A DNA stretch of 36,854 nucleotides. It comes from Inquilinus limosus. Its GTDB lineage: Bacteria > Pseudomonadota > Alphaproteobacteria > DSM-16000 > Inquilinaceae. Shown here piece after piece: positions 8,014-15,844 of the stretch (the stretch's first letter is position 1; every line of letters starts with the position of its first letter). The notes under the pieces were generated by a model, which searched no databases, was not told the DNA's origin, and was given only the letters and a program-made list of their open reading frames with translations. The stretch is from the NCBI RefSeq assembly GCF_002195995.1, contig NZ_NHON01000062.1, positions 1-36,854 of the forward strand. The letters are read 5' to 3'. The translations under genes were made by a program, and so were the position numbers.

Positions 8014-9311
8014 GCGGTCCTCCCGTCCGGCAGGGCCGCGGACCGGTCGGCGACCGGCTTGCGCACCAGCACCACCAGGGCCAGCGCGCCGACGCAGGCG
8101 ACGGCGGCGCTGATCAGCAGCGCGTTGACGAAGGAGCCGGTGCGGTCGACCACGAAGCCGGTGACGATCGGCGCGAAGGAGCCGGCGAAATAGCCGCCGA
8201 AGTTCTGGATGCTGCCGAGCGACGCCACCTGGCGCGACGGCGCGGCGACGCTGACCAGCATCCAGGCGGTGGAGCTGGCGTAGTTGATGAAGAACATGGC
8301 CAGCGAGATGTAGACCACGGCCAGGGTCAGGCTCGGCGTGTAGGCCGCCGGCAGGGTGAAGATCGCCCCGCCGACCAGCCCCGCGGCCATCGGCCATTTC
8401 CGGCTGGCGATCGCCCCGACGCCGCGGGCCAGCAGGAAATCCGCCACCCGGCCGGAGCAGAGCATGCCCAGCGCGCCGAAGATGTAGGGGATGGCGACCA
8501 CCCAGCCGGTGCGGGCGATGCTGAGGCCGCGCTCATGCTCCAGATAGCCGGGCAGCCAGGTCAGGTACAGCCAGACCATGTAGACCACGCCGCCGAAGCC
8601 GATCACCATGCCCCAGGTGGTGAGGTTGGCGAACAGCCCGGCCCAGTCGGCGAAGCTCTGCTGCGGCTTGGGCTGCGCGGGCCGCCCGTCGTCGAGGAAG
8701 GACCGCTCGGCCTCGCTCAGCGGCGTCTCGCCGCGGTTGCGGTAGATCAGGTACCAGCCGATCGCGACGATCAGGCCCAGCACGCCCATCAGGATGAACA
8801 TCGGGCGCCAGCCGAAGGCCAGCATGATCGCGGTCAGGACCGGCGGGGCGATGGCAGGCCCGATGCAGGAAGACGCGACGAAGATGCCGGTCGGCATGCC
8901 GCGCTCGCGCAGCGGGAACCACTCGCTGATCACCTTGGCGCCGGCCGGGAATTGCGGCGCCTCGCCGATGCCGAGCACCGCCCGGGTGCCGACCAGCTGG
9001 CCCAGCGACTGCGCCAGGCCGCCGGCCAGCTGGGCCAGCGACCAGAAGAACATGCCGGCGCCCAGCATGATACGGGCGCCGAACCGGTCGAGCATCGCCC
9101 CGACCGGCAGCTGCGAGAAGGCATAGGTCCAGGAGAAGGCGGAGAGCAGCAGCCCCATCTGCGTGGCCGACAGGCCGAGCTCGCCGGCGATGTCGTGGTT
9201 GGCGATCGAGAGGGTGCTGCGGTCGAGATAGTTGACGATGCCGGCCGCCGTCAGGAAGGCGACGGCGATCCACTGGATCCTGCGGATCCGCGGCGGCTTG
9301 CCGGAGGACAT
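8010..9311 (-). CDS. MFS transporter of the anion:cation symporter type
   Basis: This 433-residue inner-membrane carrier has about 12 hydrophobic segments. The N-terminus (GIVNYLDRSTLSIA) and loop 2-3 motif (LPVGAMLDRFGAR) are characteristic of the ACS family, which imports hexuronates, galactonate, tartrate or phthalate-like acids. A start at 9311 is supported by GAGGAAAA about 8 bases upstream. It lies 50 bases after the cupin gene and overlaps the SDR gene, and thus is the probable uptake step of the cluster. The family assignment is firm. The substrate (a sugar acid or aromatic acid) is inference only. Confidence 0.92.
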   Translation of the reverse strand: MSSGKPPRIRRIQWIAVAFLTAAGIVNYLDRSTLSIANHDIAGELGLSATQMGLLLSAFSWTYAFSQLPVGAMLDRFGARIMLGAGMFFWSLAQLAGGLAQSLGQLVGTRAVLGIGEAPQFPAGAKVISEWFPLRERGMPTGIFVASSCIGPAIAPPVLTAIMLAFGWRPMFILMGVLGLIVAIGWYLIYRNRGETPLSEAERSFLDDGRPAQPKPQQSFADWAGLFANLTTWGMVIGFGGVVYMVWLYLTWLPGYLEHERGLSIARTGWVVAIPYIFGALGMLCSGRVADFLLARGVGAIASRKWPMAAGLVGGAIFTLPAAYTPSLTLAVVYISLAMFFINYASSTAWMLVSVAAPSRQVASLGSIQNFGGYFAGSFAPIVTGFVVDRTGSFVNALLISAAVACVGALALVVLVRKPVADRSAALPDGRTA

Positions 9312-9361
9312 GAGACGTTTTCCTCAGAACCTTGGATTATCTTGATTTTTCGACAACGCGA

Positions 9362-9883
9362 TCAGCGGATGAACTGATCGACGTAATCGGCGCCCAGCCC
9401 CACCTCGCCGTAGTGCTTGCGGCACATGTCCAGCTTGGTGAACACGTCCTCGTAGCCGGTGTGTTTGCCCCACGGATCAACGTAGTACATGACGCCGTTC
9501 ACCTGAAAATAGGTGATCATCTCCTCGACATCCTCGTCGACCACCAGGGTATGGGTCTCCCCCGGCGGCTCGAAGACGTAGCTGCCCTCGGTCGCGACCC
9601 AGTCATGCTCCAGATAGCGCCAGCTGCCCTTGAGGACGAAGCCGTGCACCGGCCCCGGATGGCGATGGCGGCTGAGCACTCCTGCCCTTCGGACCCGCAG
9701 GAGGTTCATCCAGTAACCGGTTGAGATGTTGAGGCAAAGCGGCCGAAACCAGACATTCTCGGCCTGCGGCACCCAGACCCGCTCATCCTGCGGCACGGCG
9801 TGCGGCACGACGATGTCCCGCAGCGCTTCGGGCGGGTTCGGATACTGGTAGGGCATCCGCTTGGTATCGGCGTCGGCTGGCAT
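9362..9883 (-). CDS. Cupin dioxygenase, 2,4'-dihydroxyacetophenone dioxygenase/Dke1-like
   Basis: The single-domain cupin has 173 residues. Cupin motif 1 is GVLSRHRHPGPVHGFVLKG, with H73 and H75 and a His (H80) where many cupins have Glu. Motif 2 is EPPGETHTL with H111. A three-His iron site of this kind is seen in acetylacetone-cleaving Dke1 and related C-C bond-cleaving dioxygenases, including the 2,4'-dihydroxyacetophenone dioxygenase-like group this protein resembles. The start at 9883 is chosen for the strong GGAGGAAA 8 bases upstream; an ATG at 9907 lies inside the upstream palindrome. It is the first gene of the cupin-MFS-SDR-IclR cluster and may open the substrate ring or side chain. 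The substrate is unknown. Confidence 0.85.
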   Translation of the reverse strand: MPADADTKRMPYQYPNPPEALRDIVVPHAVPQDERVWVPQAENVWFRPLCLNISTGYWMNLLRVRRAGVLSRHRHPGPVHGFVLKGSWRYLEHDWVATEGSYVFEPPGETHTLVVDEDVEEMITYFQVNGVMYYVDPWGKHTGYEDVFTKLDMCRKHYGEVGLGADYVDQFIR

Positions 9884-9901
9884 GACGCTTTCCTCCAGTT
9901 T

Positions 9902-9936
9902 GTCCATATTATGGACGATCTATCCATTTTGTGGAC
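9902..9936. promoter_or_regulatory. Two tandem IclR-like operator palindromes upstream of the cupin gene
   Basis: GTCCATATTATGGAC (9902-9916) is a perfect 15-bp palindrome. ATCCATTTTGTGGAC (9922-9936) is a near copy whose centre lies exactly 20 bp away, about two helical turns. Both lie within 55 bases of the cupin start, and the first overlaps CATAAT (minus strand), a plausible -10 box. Short TCCA...TGGA palindromes are typical of IclR-family operators, and an IclR gene ends this same cluster. Binding by that regulator is inferred. Confidence 0.75.
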
Positions 9937-10000
9937 AGACACTGGACCCGGATCGGGCATCCGTCAATGCCGGACAAATGAATCGCCGGTCGGCCCTTCC

Positions 10001-11251
10001 CTAGCCGGCGATGCGGCGGAGAGAGGGTCCGGTCCGGACGGCGGCCGCCACCGCGACGACGGCCAGGGCGAGCGGGGCGAAGGACAGCCAGAGGACCGTG
10101 TTCCAGCCATAGGAGGTCAGCAGGCCGCCGGACAGGAACGACCCGAAGGCCATGGTTCCGAAGACGACGAAGTCGTTGAGCGACTGCACCCGCGCCTTCT
10201 CCTCCGGCGCGTGGCAGTCCAGCACCATGGCGGAAGCGCCGACGAAGCCGAAGTTCCAGCCGAGGCCGAGCAGGATCAGCGTCACCCAGAAATGTGCGAC
10301 ATCCACCCCCGTCAGGCCGACCGCGGCGGAGGCGGCGGTCAGGACCAGCCCGGCCGCCACCACGCGCGGGGCGCCGAAGCGCGTGATCAGCCGGCCGGTG
10401 AAGAAGCTCGGCGCATACATCGCGATCACATGCCATTGCAGGCCGAGATTGGAGGATTCCTGCGACAGGCCGCAGATGTGCATGGCCAGCGGCGCCGCCG
10501 TCATCAGGAAGTTCATCAGCAGGTAGGAGACGACACCGCAGATCACGGCGATGATGAAGCGCGGCTGGCGCGCGATGACGCCGAGCGGCCGGCCGCCGGC
10601 CTTCCCGGCCGCTGCCGCTACCGCCGCCGTCGGCGCGGGCAGCCGGACCCCGAGCAGGATGAAGGCGGACAGCACGGCCACCACGGCCTGCGCCAGGAAG
10701 GTGACGGCGAACATGTGCGGCGGCCACAGATTCATGGTGTGGGTCACGAGCTGCGGGCCGATCACCCCGGCGGCCACGCCGCCGGCCATCACGGCGGACA
10801 GCGCTCTCGGCCGCCGCTCCGGCCGGGCGCAGTCGGCGGCCGCGAAGCGGAAGGACAGCACCACGGCCGCATAGGCGCCGCCGAAGAAGGTCGCCAGGCA
10901 GAACAGCCAGAACGAGCCCAGCACCACCGCCAGGGCCGCCAGCACGCCGACCAGCACGCCGCACACCGTTCCGGCCAGGAAGGCGGCGCGGCGGCCGTGG
11001 CGCTGGGCGATGCGGCCGGCCGGCAGGGTGCAGGCGGCCATCCCGACGACGAAGATGGAGATCGGCAGGGTCGCCAGCGCCTTGCTGGGGGCGAGCATCT
11101 CGCCGAGGATGGCGCCCGTCGCGTAGACGACCGTCGAATTCGCCCCGGCCAGCGCCTGCGCGACGGCCAGCCTGGCGACGTTGCCGCGCTCGTGGTCGTA
11201 GAGGCCGGCGGCTGCAGGCCCGGCGGCGATGCCGGCATTGGCGTGTGACAC
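10001..11251 (-). CDS. MFS transporter divergent from an AraC regulator (NimT-like arrangement)
   Basis: This 416-residue inner-membrane carrier has about 12 hydrophobic segments. The loop 2-3 motif appears as GRIAQRHGRR, with a conserved acidic/basic loop in the second half (GRLITRFGAPRV). I chose the GTG at 11251 (VSHANAGIAAG): an AGGA element lies just upstream, and translation from further upstream ATGs would add residues that overlap the promoter region. It is divergent from an AraC-type gene with a cupin N-domain, the layout of E. coli nimT/nimR, whose product exports 2-nitroimidazole. By analogy it could be an efflux pump. The sequence does not give the substrate. Confidence 0.87.
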   Translation of the reverse strand: MSHANAGIAAGPAAAGLYDHERGNVARLAVAQALAGANSTVVYATGAILGEMLAPSKALATLPISIFVVGMAACTLPAGRIAQRHGRRAAFLAGTVCGVLVGVLAALAVVLGSFWLFCLATFFGGAYAAVVLSFRFAAADCARPERRPRALSAVMAGGVAAGVIGPQLVTHTMNLWPPHMFAVTFLAQAVVAVLSAFILLGVRLPAPTAAVAAAAGKAGGRPLGVIARQPRFIIAVICGVVSYLLMNFLMTAAPLAMHICGLSQESSNLGLQWHVIAMYAPSFFTGRLITRFGAPRVVAAGLVLTAASAAVGLTGVDVAHFWVTLILLGLGWNFGFVGASAMVLDCHAPEEKARVQSLNDFVVFGTMAFGSFLSGGLLTSYGWNTVLWLSFAPLALAVVAVAAAVRTGPSLRRIAG

Positions 11252-11312
11252 GGGGTTCCTCGGCGTTTGTGGGGATGGCAGCCGACCGGTGCCATCCGAC
11301 GCCGAGACTATC

Positions 11313-11367
11313 GTCCGTCCGCATGGCCGTCTTTCGACGGACTGCCATTCGATATAGAATAACGGAC
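11313..11367. promoter_or_regulatory. Candidate regulator site between the divergent MFS and AraC genes
   Basis: The 136-bp divergent intergenic region has GTCCGTC (11313-11319) facing GACGGAC (11336-11342). A further ACGGAC lies at 11362-11367, a direct repeat of the second half at 25-bp spacing. A TATAGAAT box (about 11353-11360, + strand) between them is a plausible -10 for the AraC gene. This fits autoregulation by an AraC protein binding repeated half-sites, but is based on pattern only. Confidence 0.45.
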
Positions 11368-11387
11368 AAATTCCGAGAGGCTGACCC

Positions 11388-12188
11388 ATGAGCTGGGAGA
11401 CGATCACGGCGCCGTCCGACGCGGCGCCGCCGCGGCCGATGACGATGCGGGCGCAGTCGATCCCGCCGCGCCACTCCTTCCCGGAGCACGAGCACGCCTG
11501 GAACCAGGTGGTCTACGCCATCTCCGGGGTGCTGACGGTGGCGGTGACGGGCCGCTCCTTCGTGATCTCGCCGGAGCAGGCGGTGTGGCTGCCGACCGGC
11601 ACGCCGCACCGGGTCGGGTCGCTGCTCGGGGCGGAGTTCCGCAGCCTCTGGATCGCCGACGAGGCCGGGGCCGGCCTGCCGGAGAGCCCCACCGTGTTCG
11701 GCGTCTCGCCGCTGCTGCAGGCGCTGATCGTCGAGGCCGCGGCGATCGAGGGGCAGGATGACGGGGACGGCTACCCGGCCCGCGTGACCGGCCTGATCCT
11801 CGACCAGCTCCGGCGTGCCCGTCCCCTCCCCGGCGCGCTGCCCTGGCCGCGCGGCGGTGCCCTGGCGACGATCTGCGAGGCCCTCTATGCCGACCCGGCC
11901 GATGAGCGCGGCCCGGAGGAATGGGGGCGGCAGCTCGGGATGTCGGCGCGCACCCTGGCCCGCCGCTTCGAAACCGGGCTGGGCATGAGCCTGCGCTCCT
12001 GGCGGCGGCGCCTGCGGCTGTTCAAGGCGATCGAGCTGCTGGGCGGCGGCCTGGGCGTGACCCGGACGGCGATGGAGCTCGGCTACGGCTCGACCTCCGC
12101 CTTCGTCTATGCGTTCCGCACCGACATGGGGTGCACGCCCCAGGCCTATGTCCGGCGGCGCCTGTCGGACCGGCCGGCTGCCATGTGA
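11388..12188 (+). CDS. AraC-family regulator with cupin sensor domain (NimR-like)
   Basis: The regulator has 266 residues. The N-terminal cupin-like domain (about 20-95) contains HSFPEHEHAWNQVVYAISG and the second half-motif WLPTGTPHRV. The C-terminal AraC DNA-binding domain (about 165-258) has two helix-turn-helices, one with WGRQLGMSARTLARRFETG and one with TAMELGYGSTSAFVYAFR. Length and layout fit the NimR group of small cupin-AraC regulators that control a divergent MFS pump. GAGAGG stands before the ATG. Likely target: the divergent MFS gene. It converges on the RTX gene with only 31 bases between the stop codons. Confidence 0.92.
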   Translation: MSWETITAPSDAAPPRPMTMRAQSIPPRHSFPEHEHAWNQVVYAISGVLTVAVTGRSFVISPEQAVWLPTGTPHRVGSLLGAEFRSLWIADEAGAGLPESPTVFGVSPLLQALIVEAAAIEGQDDGDGYPARVTGLILDQLRRARPLPGALPWPRGGALATICEALYADPADERGPEEWGRQLGMSARTLARRFETGLGMSLRSWRRRLRLFKAIELLGGGLGVTRTAMELGYGSTSAFVYAFRTDMGCTPQAYVRRRLSDRPAAM

Positions 12189-12224
12189 CAGACGCCCCGC
12201 CGGCCGGCGGGCGGCGGCGTCACA
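12184..12224. terminator. Hairpin between the convergent AraC and RTX genes
   Basis: The intergenic space and both stop codons form one inverted repeat: TGTGAC (12184-12189) faces GTCACA (12219-12224), with a CCCGCC/GGCGGG inner stem. It is symmetric, so it could stop transcription from both sides. No T-tract follows on either strand, so factor-independent termination is uncertain. Confidence 0.4.
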
Positions 12225-14448
12225 GCACGAAGTCGGCGGCGACGAGGCCGATGGCGCCGGTGAGCTGGATGTGGAAATCGGACACGCCGTCCCCGTTGAC
12301 GTCGCCGGCGATGGTGGTGACGCCATTGCCGATGGCGTAGCGCAGCTGTCCGGCGACGCCGGTGTAGAGTCCGGCGCCGATGAATCTGAAGGCCTGGTCG
12401 CCGGCCGCGCCGGTGTCGGCGTCGATCAGGCGCAGGTCGATCCGGTCGGCCTGGGCGCGGCTGAAGTCGGTGATCCGGTCGGCATCGGCCCCGACCACGC
12501 TGTCGCCGAGGGCGGTGAAATAGTAGCGGTCGGCCCCGGCGCCGCCGGTGAGGATGTCCTTCCCGGCCCTGCCGACGAGGGCATCGTTGCCGCCCCAGCC
12601 CTGCAGCGTGTTGGCGCCCGCATTCCCTTCCAGCCCGTCATTGCCCTGGCTGCCGGACAGGACCTCGATCCCGGTCAATGTGTCGCCCTGGGCGTCGCCG
12701 CCGCTGCCTCTGCCGGTGACCAGGCTGACCGAGACCCCGACCGAACCGACGAAATAGCTGGCGGTGTCGATGCCGGCGCCGCCGTCGAGCCGGTCCGCCC
12801 CGGTGCCGCCGCGGAGCACATCGCTGCCGGCCCAGCCCTGCAGCGTGTTGGCGCCGGCATTGCCGGCGAGGGTGTCATTGCCCTGGCTGCCCGAAACGAT
12901 CTCGATCGCGACAAGGCGGTCGCCCTGGGCCTCGCCGCCCGTGCCCTTGCCGGTGGCGAGATCCACCGTCACGCCGACCGTGCCGGTGAAGTAGCTGACG
13001 GTGTCGACGTCGGCGCCACCATCGAGCCAGTCCGCCCCGGCCCCGCCGCGAAGCACGTCATTGCCGCCGTCGCCCGACAGGATGTCGTCGCCGCCGTTCC
13101 CGACCAGCTGGTCGTTTCCGGCGAGGCCCCGGAGGCTCTCCCCGCTGCCGCCGCCCTGCAGGAGGTCGGCGGCGGCGGTGCCGGTCAGTGTCGCGGCGGT
13201 GACGCCGGAGAACACGCGGCCGCCGATCGCATCGTCGTCGCCGTCGAGATCCTCGCTCTCATAGGCCACGAAGAACCCGCCATTCGCCAGTGCCGTGACC
13301 GACGGCCATTCCTGGTTGCCGACGAAGGACTGGTTGACCAGGACGTTGCCGCCGACCTTGCGCCCGTCCTCGAAGAAATACTGGCCGAACACCTCCTTGA
13401 AGTGCCGGTCCGGAAGCGGCAGTTCGTCCGGTCCCCACTGGTCCCAGACCACGACGAAGCCGCCGCCTTGCAGGCCGACCACGCTGGAATGGTCCGGGAT
13501 CTCGCCGTCGAAGGTGTTGATCTGGAACGCCGGCGCCTCGGGGTGGCCATCCGCCGAGAAGATCCGGCCGTAAAGCCGGAAGGCGGTGTCGCCGTCCGGC
13601 TGGCCCTCGAGAACGGTCTCCACCCAGGTCGCGACGAACCGGCCGCCGGTGAGCGCCGCGACGGAGATGTCCGTGTTCGCGAGCGCGAAGCCGTCATTGG
13701 GCCCGTTCACCTCGGAGGACAGGCCGAACTCCGCCGTGACCGGCCGCCCGTCGACGCCGAGGATGCGCGCGCGCAGATCCGAGGGGACGCCGTATGGGCT
13801 CTGGCTGCCGTACTCGCTTTCCCAGACCGTGACGACATTGCCGTTCGAGAGCTGCACCGCGCGCACGTTGTGCTGGTCGCCGAAGGTCCGCTCGTTGAGC
13901 TGGAACGTGGCGCCGATGGGCGATCCGGCCGCCGAGAAGCTCCTGGCGAAGGAGTTGTCGCCATCGAACGCCGGCTCGCCGTCCACCGACCCCTCGCGCG
14001 ACCAGATGACGGTGTACCCGCCATCCGCGCGGGAGGCGATCTCGGGGGCGAAGTACCAGTCGTCGTCGGTGGGCTGGTTGACCGTCTGGATCGCGCTGAT
14101 GCGGTTGCCGTTATTGTCATAGACGGCGGTGTAGATGTCGGTCCGTTCCAGGACCGAATCGGGGCTCCCTTCCCATACCGCCGCGAAGCCGCCGCCCGCG
14201 AGCGCCTCGATCCGGGCATAGTTGGCGATGAGGGCGAGGTCCGACAGGATCTTCTCGCCTCCGACCGGCGTGCCGTCCGGGCGGAAGACCTGGGCGGCGG
14301 CGTATTGGAGGTCCACTTCGCCCTCCAGATACGGCGAATCCCAGATGACGACGACATTGCCGTTCGCGAGCGTCGTGATGTCCGGATTGTCCTGCCAGGC
14401 GCCGTTCCAGGTGTTGACGACGAACTCGGGCGTGACGGGTCCTGGCAT
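12220..14448 (-). CDS. Large RTX calcium-binding protein with seven N-terminal repeats
   Basis: The protein has 742 residues. Residues 1-420 hold seven repeats of about 60 residues, each ending in a Gly-Gly or Asn-Gly followed by a VVxW-like strand (near 30, 87, 144, 203, 269, 329 and 390), which suggests a seven-bladed beta-propeller. Residues 425-640 are RTX nonapeptide repeats (for example AGNDQLVGNGGDD), which bind calcium. Residues 640-742 resemble the C-terminal domain of type I-secreted RTX proteins, ending in hydrophobic ADFVL. There is no Sec signal. It is therefore probably secreted by a type I system and folds outside the cell. No type I transporter gene lies nearby. Start 14448 is set by GAGGAGGGG just upstream. 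No protease, lipase or other catalytic motif is visible. Adhesion or matrix binding is a guess. Confidence 0.9.
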   Translation of the reverse strand: MPGPVTPEFVVNTWNGAWQDNPDITTLANGNVVVIWDSPYLEGEVDLQYAAAQVFRPDGTPVGGEKILSDLALIANYARIEALAGGGFAAVWEGSPDSVLERTDIYTAVYDNNGNRISAIQTVNQPTDDDWYFAPEIASRADGGYTVIWSREGSVDGEPAFDGDNSFARSFSAAGSPIGATFQLNERTFGDQHNVRAVQLSNGNVVTVWESEYGSQSPYGVPSDLRARILGVDGRPVTAEFGLSSEVNGPNDGFALANTDISVAALTGGRFVATWVETVLEGQPDGDTAFRLYGRIFSADGHPEAPAFQINTFDGEIPDHSSVVGLQGGGFVVVWDQWGPDELPLPDRHFKEVFGQYFFEDGRKVGGNVLVNQSFVGNQEWPSVTALANGGFFVAYESEDLDGDDDAIGGRVFSGVTAATLTGTAAADLLQGGGSGESLRGLAGNDQLVGNGGDDILSGDGGNDVLRGGAGADWLDGGADVDTVSYFTGTVGVTVDLATGKGTGGEAQGDRLVAIEIVSGSQGNDTLAGNAGANTLQGWAGSDVLRGGTGADRLDGGAGIDTASYFVGSVGVSVSLVTGRGSGGDAQGDTLTGIEVLSGSQGNDGLEGNAGANTLQGWGGNDALVGRAGKDILTGGAGADRYYFTALGDSVVGADADRITDFSRAQADRIDLRLIDADTGAAGDQAFRFIGAGLYTGVAGQLRYAIGNGVTTIAGDVNGDGVSDFHIQLTGAIGLVAADFVL
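12580..13053 (-). repeat. Tandem 79-residue duplication inside the RTX gene
   Basis: Residues 466-544 (12817-13053) and 545-623 (12580-12816) of the RTX protein are two direct copies of a 237-bp unit. Each begins LRGG-GAD-LDGG, then has a non-RTX strand segment (VSYF/ASYF... VGV), GGEAQGD/GGDAQGD, the conserved SGSQGND and GNAGANTLQGW. The match is also visible at nucleotide level near the unit ends. Unit 2 is followed by a third, divergent RTX segment. Confidence 0.85.
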
Positions 14449-14614
14449 GAGCTCACCCCTCCTCGATCCGCCGCCGTGCCGGACGGCGCCTCCTTCCGAT
14501 GGCTTCATCGGCGGCCGCGGCGCGTCGCGGCACCTCGATCCGACGTGTGGCTTGCCTGCAATCTACGGACGGTCGGTGGCGCTTTCGTGACAGGGCGTTC
14601 GGATGCGGCGCCGG

Positions 14615-15745
14615 TCAGCCCGGCGTCAGCGAGACCCAGTAGCCGGGCCGGTACTCGACCGGCAGGAAGCGCTCGTGGAAGGCCCGAAAGGTGGCGTCCG
14701 GGTCGAGGTCCGCGAACAGCTCCGGATGCAGCCACTTGGCCAGGGCCTGGATCGCCACGAACTGGTAGGGGCTGTCGTAGAACTGGTGCCAGATGGCGTG
14801 CACCCGGCCGGTCTGCGTCGCCGGGATGGTGGTGAAGGCCGGGCGTTGCATCAGCGCCTGCAGCCGGGCGCGGCTGGCGTCCTGGTCGGCGCCCGGACCG
14901 ACGCCGACCCAGGCGCCGGCAGTCTCGTACAGGGTCCAGTTGCTGCCGGTGACCACCACCACATCCGGCCGCGAGGCGACGATCTGCTCCGGGTTCAGCG
15001 TGCCGAAGGTGCCGGGGATCAGGTCTTTCGCGATGTTGTCGCCGCCGGCGACCGAGACCATCCGGCCGAAATTCTCGTCGCCGAAGGACATGCAGCATTC
15101 GTCGCTGTAGCCGCCGGCGCGGTCGATCATCACCTGCGGCCGCGGCCCGGCGTAGGATGCGAGCCGGCCGGTCACCTTCTCGATCTCGGCGCGGCGGAAG
15201 GCGATCACCTCCTCCGCCCGCGCCTCGCGCCCGATCACCTGGCCGAGGATGCGGATGCTCTTCTCCGCGTTCTCGAAGGGCCTCTCGCGGAAGTCGATGA
15301 ACACCACAGGGATGCCGACGGCGGCGAGCTTGTCGATCAGCCCGCCCTCGTCGGTCGCCAGCTTCGATTCGAGGTTCATCACCACCAGGTCGGGATGCAG
15401 GGACAGCGCCTGCTCGACATCGAAGGTGCCTTCCTTCGCGCCGCCGAAACGCGGCAGGTCGGCGATGAACGGGTACTTCGCGCGATAGATCTCGTAGCCG
15501 TCACGGTCGGCCTTCTCGAGATCGTCGCGCCAGCCGACGACACGCTGGAACGGCGCCTCGGTGTCGAGCGCCGCCAGCAGGTAGATCTGCCGCCCCTCGC
15601 CCAGGATGATCCGCTTGGCCTCGGCCGGAACCTCCACGCTGCGGCCGGCGACATCCTCGACCATCCGGGTCTCGGCCGCCGAGGCCCCGTCGGCGGCGAA
15701 CAGGAGCAGGGCGGCGGCAAGGCCGAGGGAGCGCCGGGAGATCAT
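14615..15745 (-). CDS. Periplasmic ferric-chelate (siderophore/heme/B12-type) binding protein
   Basis: This 376-residue solute-binding protein of the helical-backbone type (PF01497 family) has a Sec signal peptide (ISRRSLGLAAALLLFAADG, about 1-24). The opening RMVEDVAGRSVEVPAEAKRI and the repeated PDLVVM and PDVVVV strands of both lobes are typical. Such proteins pass ferric siderophores, heme or cobalamin to a BtuCD/FhuB-type ABC importer. No permease or ATPase gene is adjacent, so it is an orphan that must use a transporter encoded elsewhere. A TGATAAT-containing iron-box-like site and a palindrome lie about 55-80 bases upstream, which points to iron control. No clear Shine-Dalgarno is visible before the ATG. 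Confidence 0.88.
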   Translation of the reverse strand: MISRRSLGLAAALLLFAADGASAAETRMVEDVAGRSVEVPAEAKRIILGEGRQIYLLAALDTEAPFQRVVGWRDDLEKADRDGYEIYRAKYPFIADLPRFGGAKEGTFDVEQALSLHPDLVVMNLESKLATDEGGLIDKLAAVGIPVVFIDFRERPFENAEKSIRILGQVIGREARAEEVIAFRRAEIEKVTGRLASYAGPRPQVMIDRAGGYSDECCMSFGDENFGRMVSVAGGDNIAKDLIPGTFGTLNPEQIVASRPDVVVVTGSNWTLYETAGAWVGVGPGADQDASRARLQALMQRPAFTTIPATQTGRVHAIWHQFYDSPYQFVAIQALAKWLHPELFADLDPDATFRAFHERFLPVEYRPGYWVSLTPG

Positions 15746-15800
15746 GGAGGGTCGGTCCGGAATGAAATGTTACGTCAGGCAAATTCAATGGTGGAAATGC

Positions 15801-15826
15801 GAATGATAATCAATAGACATCTATTC
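15801..15826. promoter_or_regulatory. Iron-regulator-type site upstream of the ferric-chelate-binding protein
   Basis: TGATAAT (15804-15810) matches one full arm of the 7-1-7 Fur box; the other arm is degenerate. It overlaps a perfect palindrome, AATAGACATCTATT (15812-15825), and the whole block is flanked by GAAT/ATTC. The stretch is AT-rich in a very GC-rich genome. Fur, Irr or RirA could each be the binder; the sequence does not decide. Confidence 0.55.
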
Positions 15827-15844
15827 AGATTGCATGCTCTCCCT

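Noticed and set aside
12580-13150. Evenly spaced repeats that could suggest a CRISPR array
   Set aside because: They are RTX codon repeats in frame within a coding sequence, with no constant repeat and unique spacer pattern.
12109-14835. 908-residue open frame on the + strand across the RTX gene
   Set aside because: It is the antisense shadow of a well-supported RTX gene. High GC keeps opposite frames open; composition is Ala/Gly/Arg-rich with no family motif.
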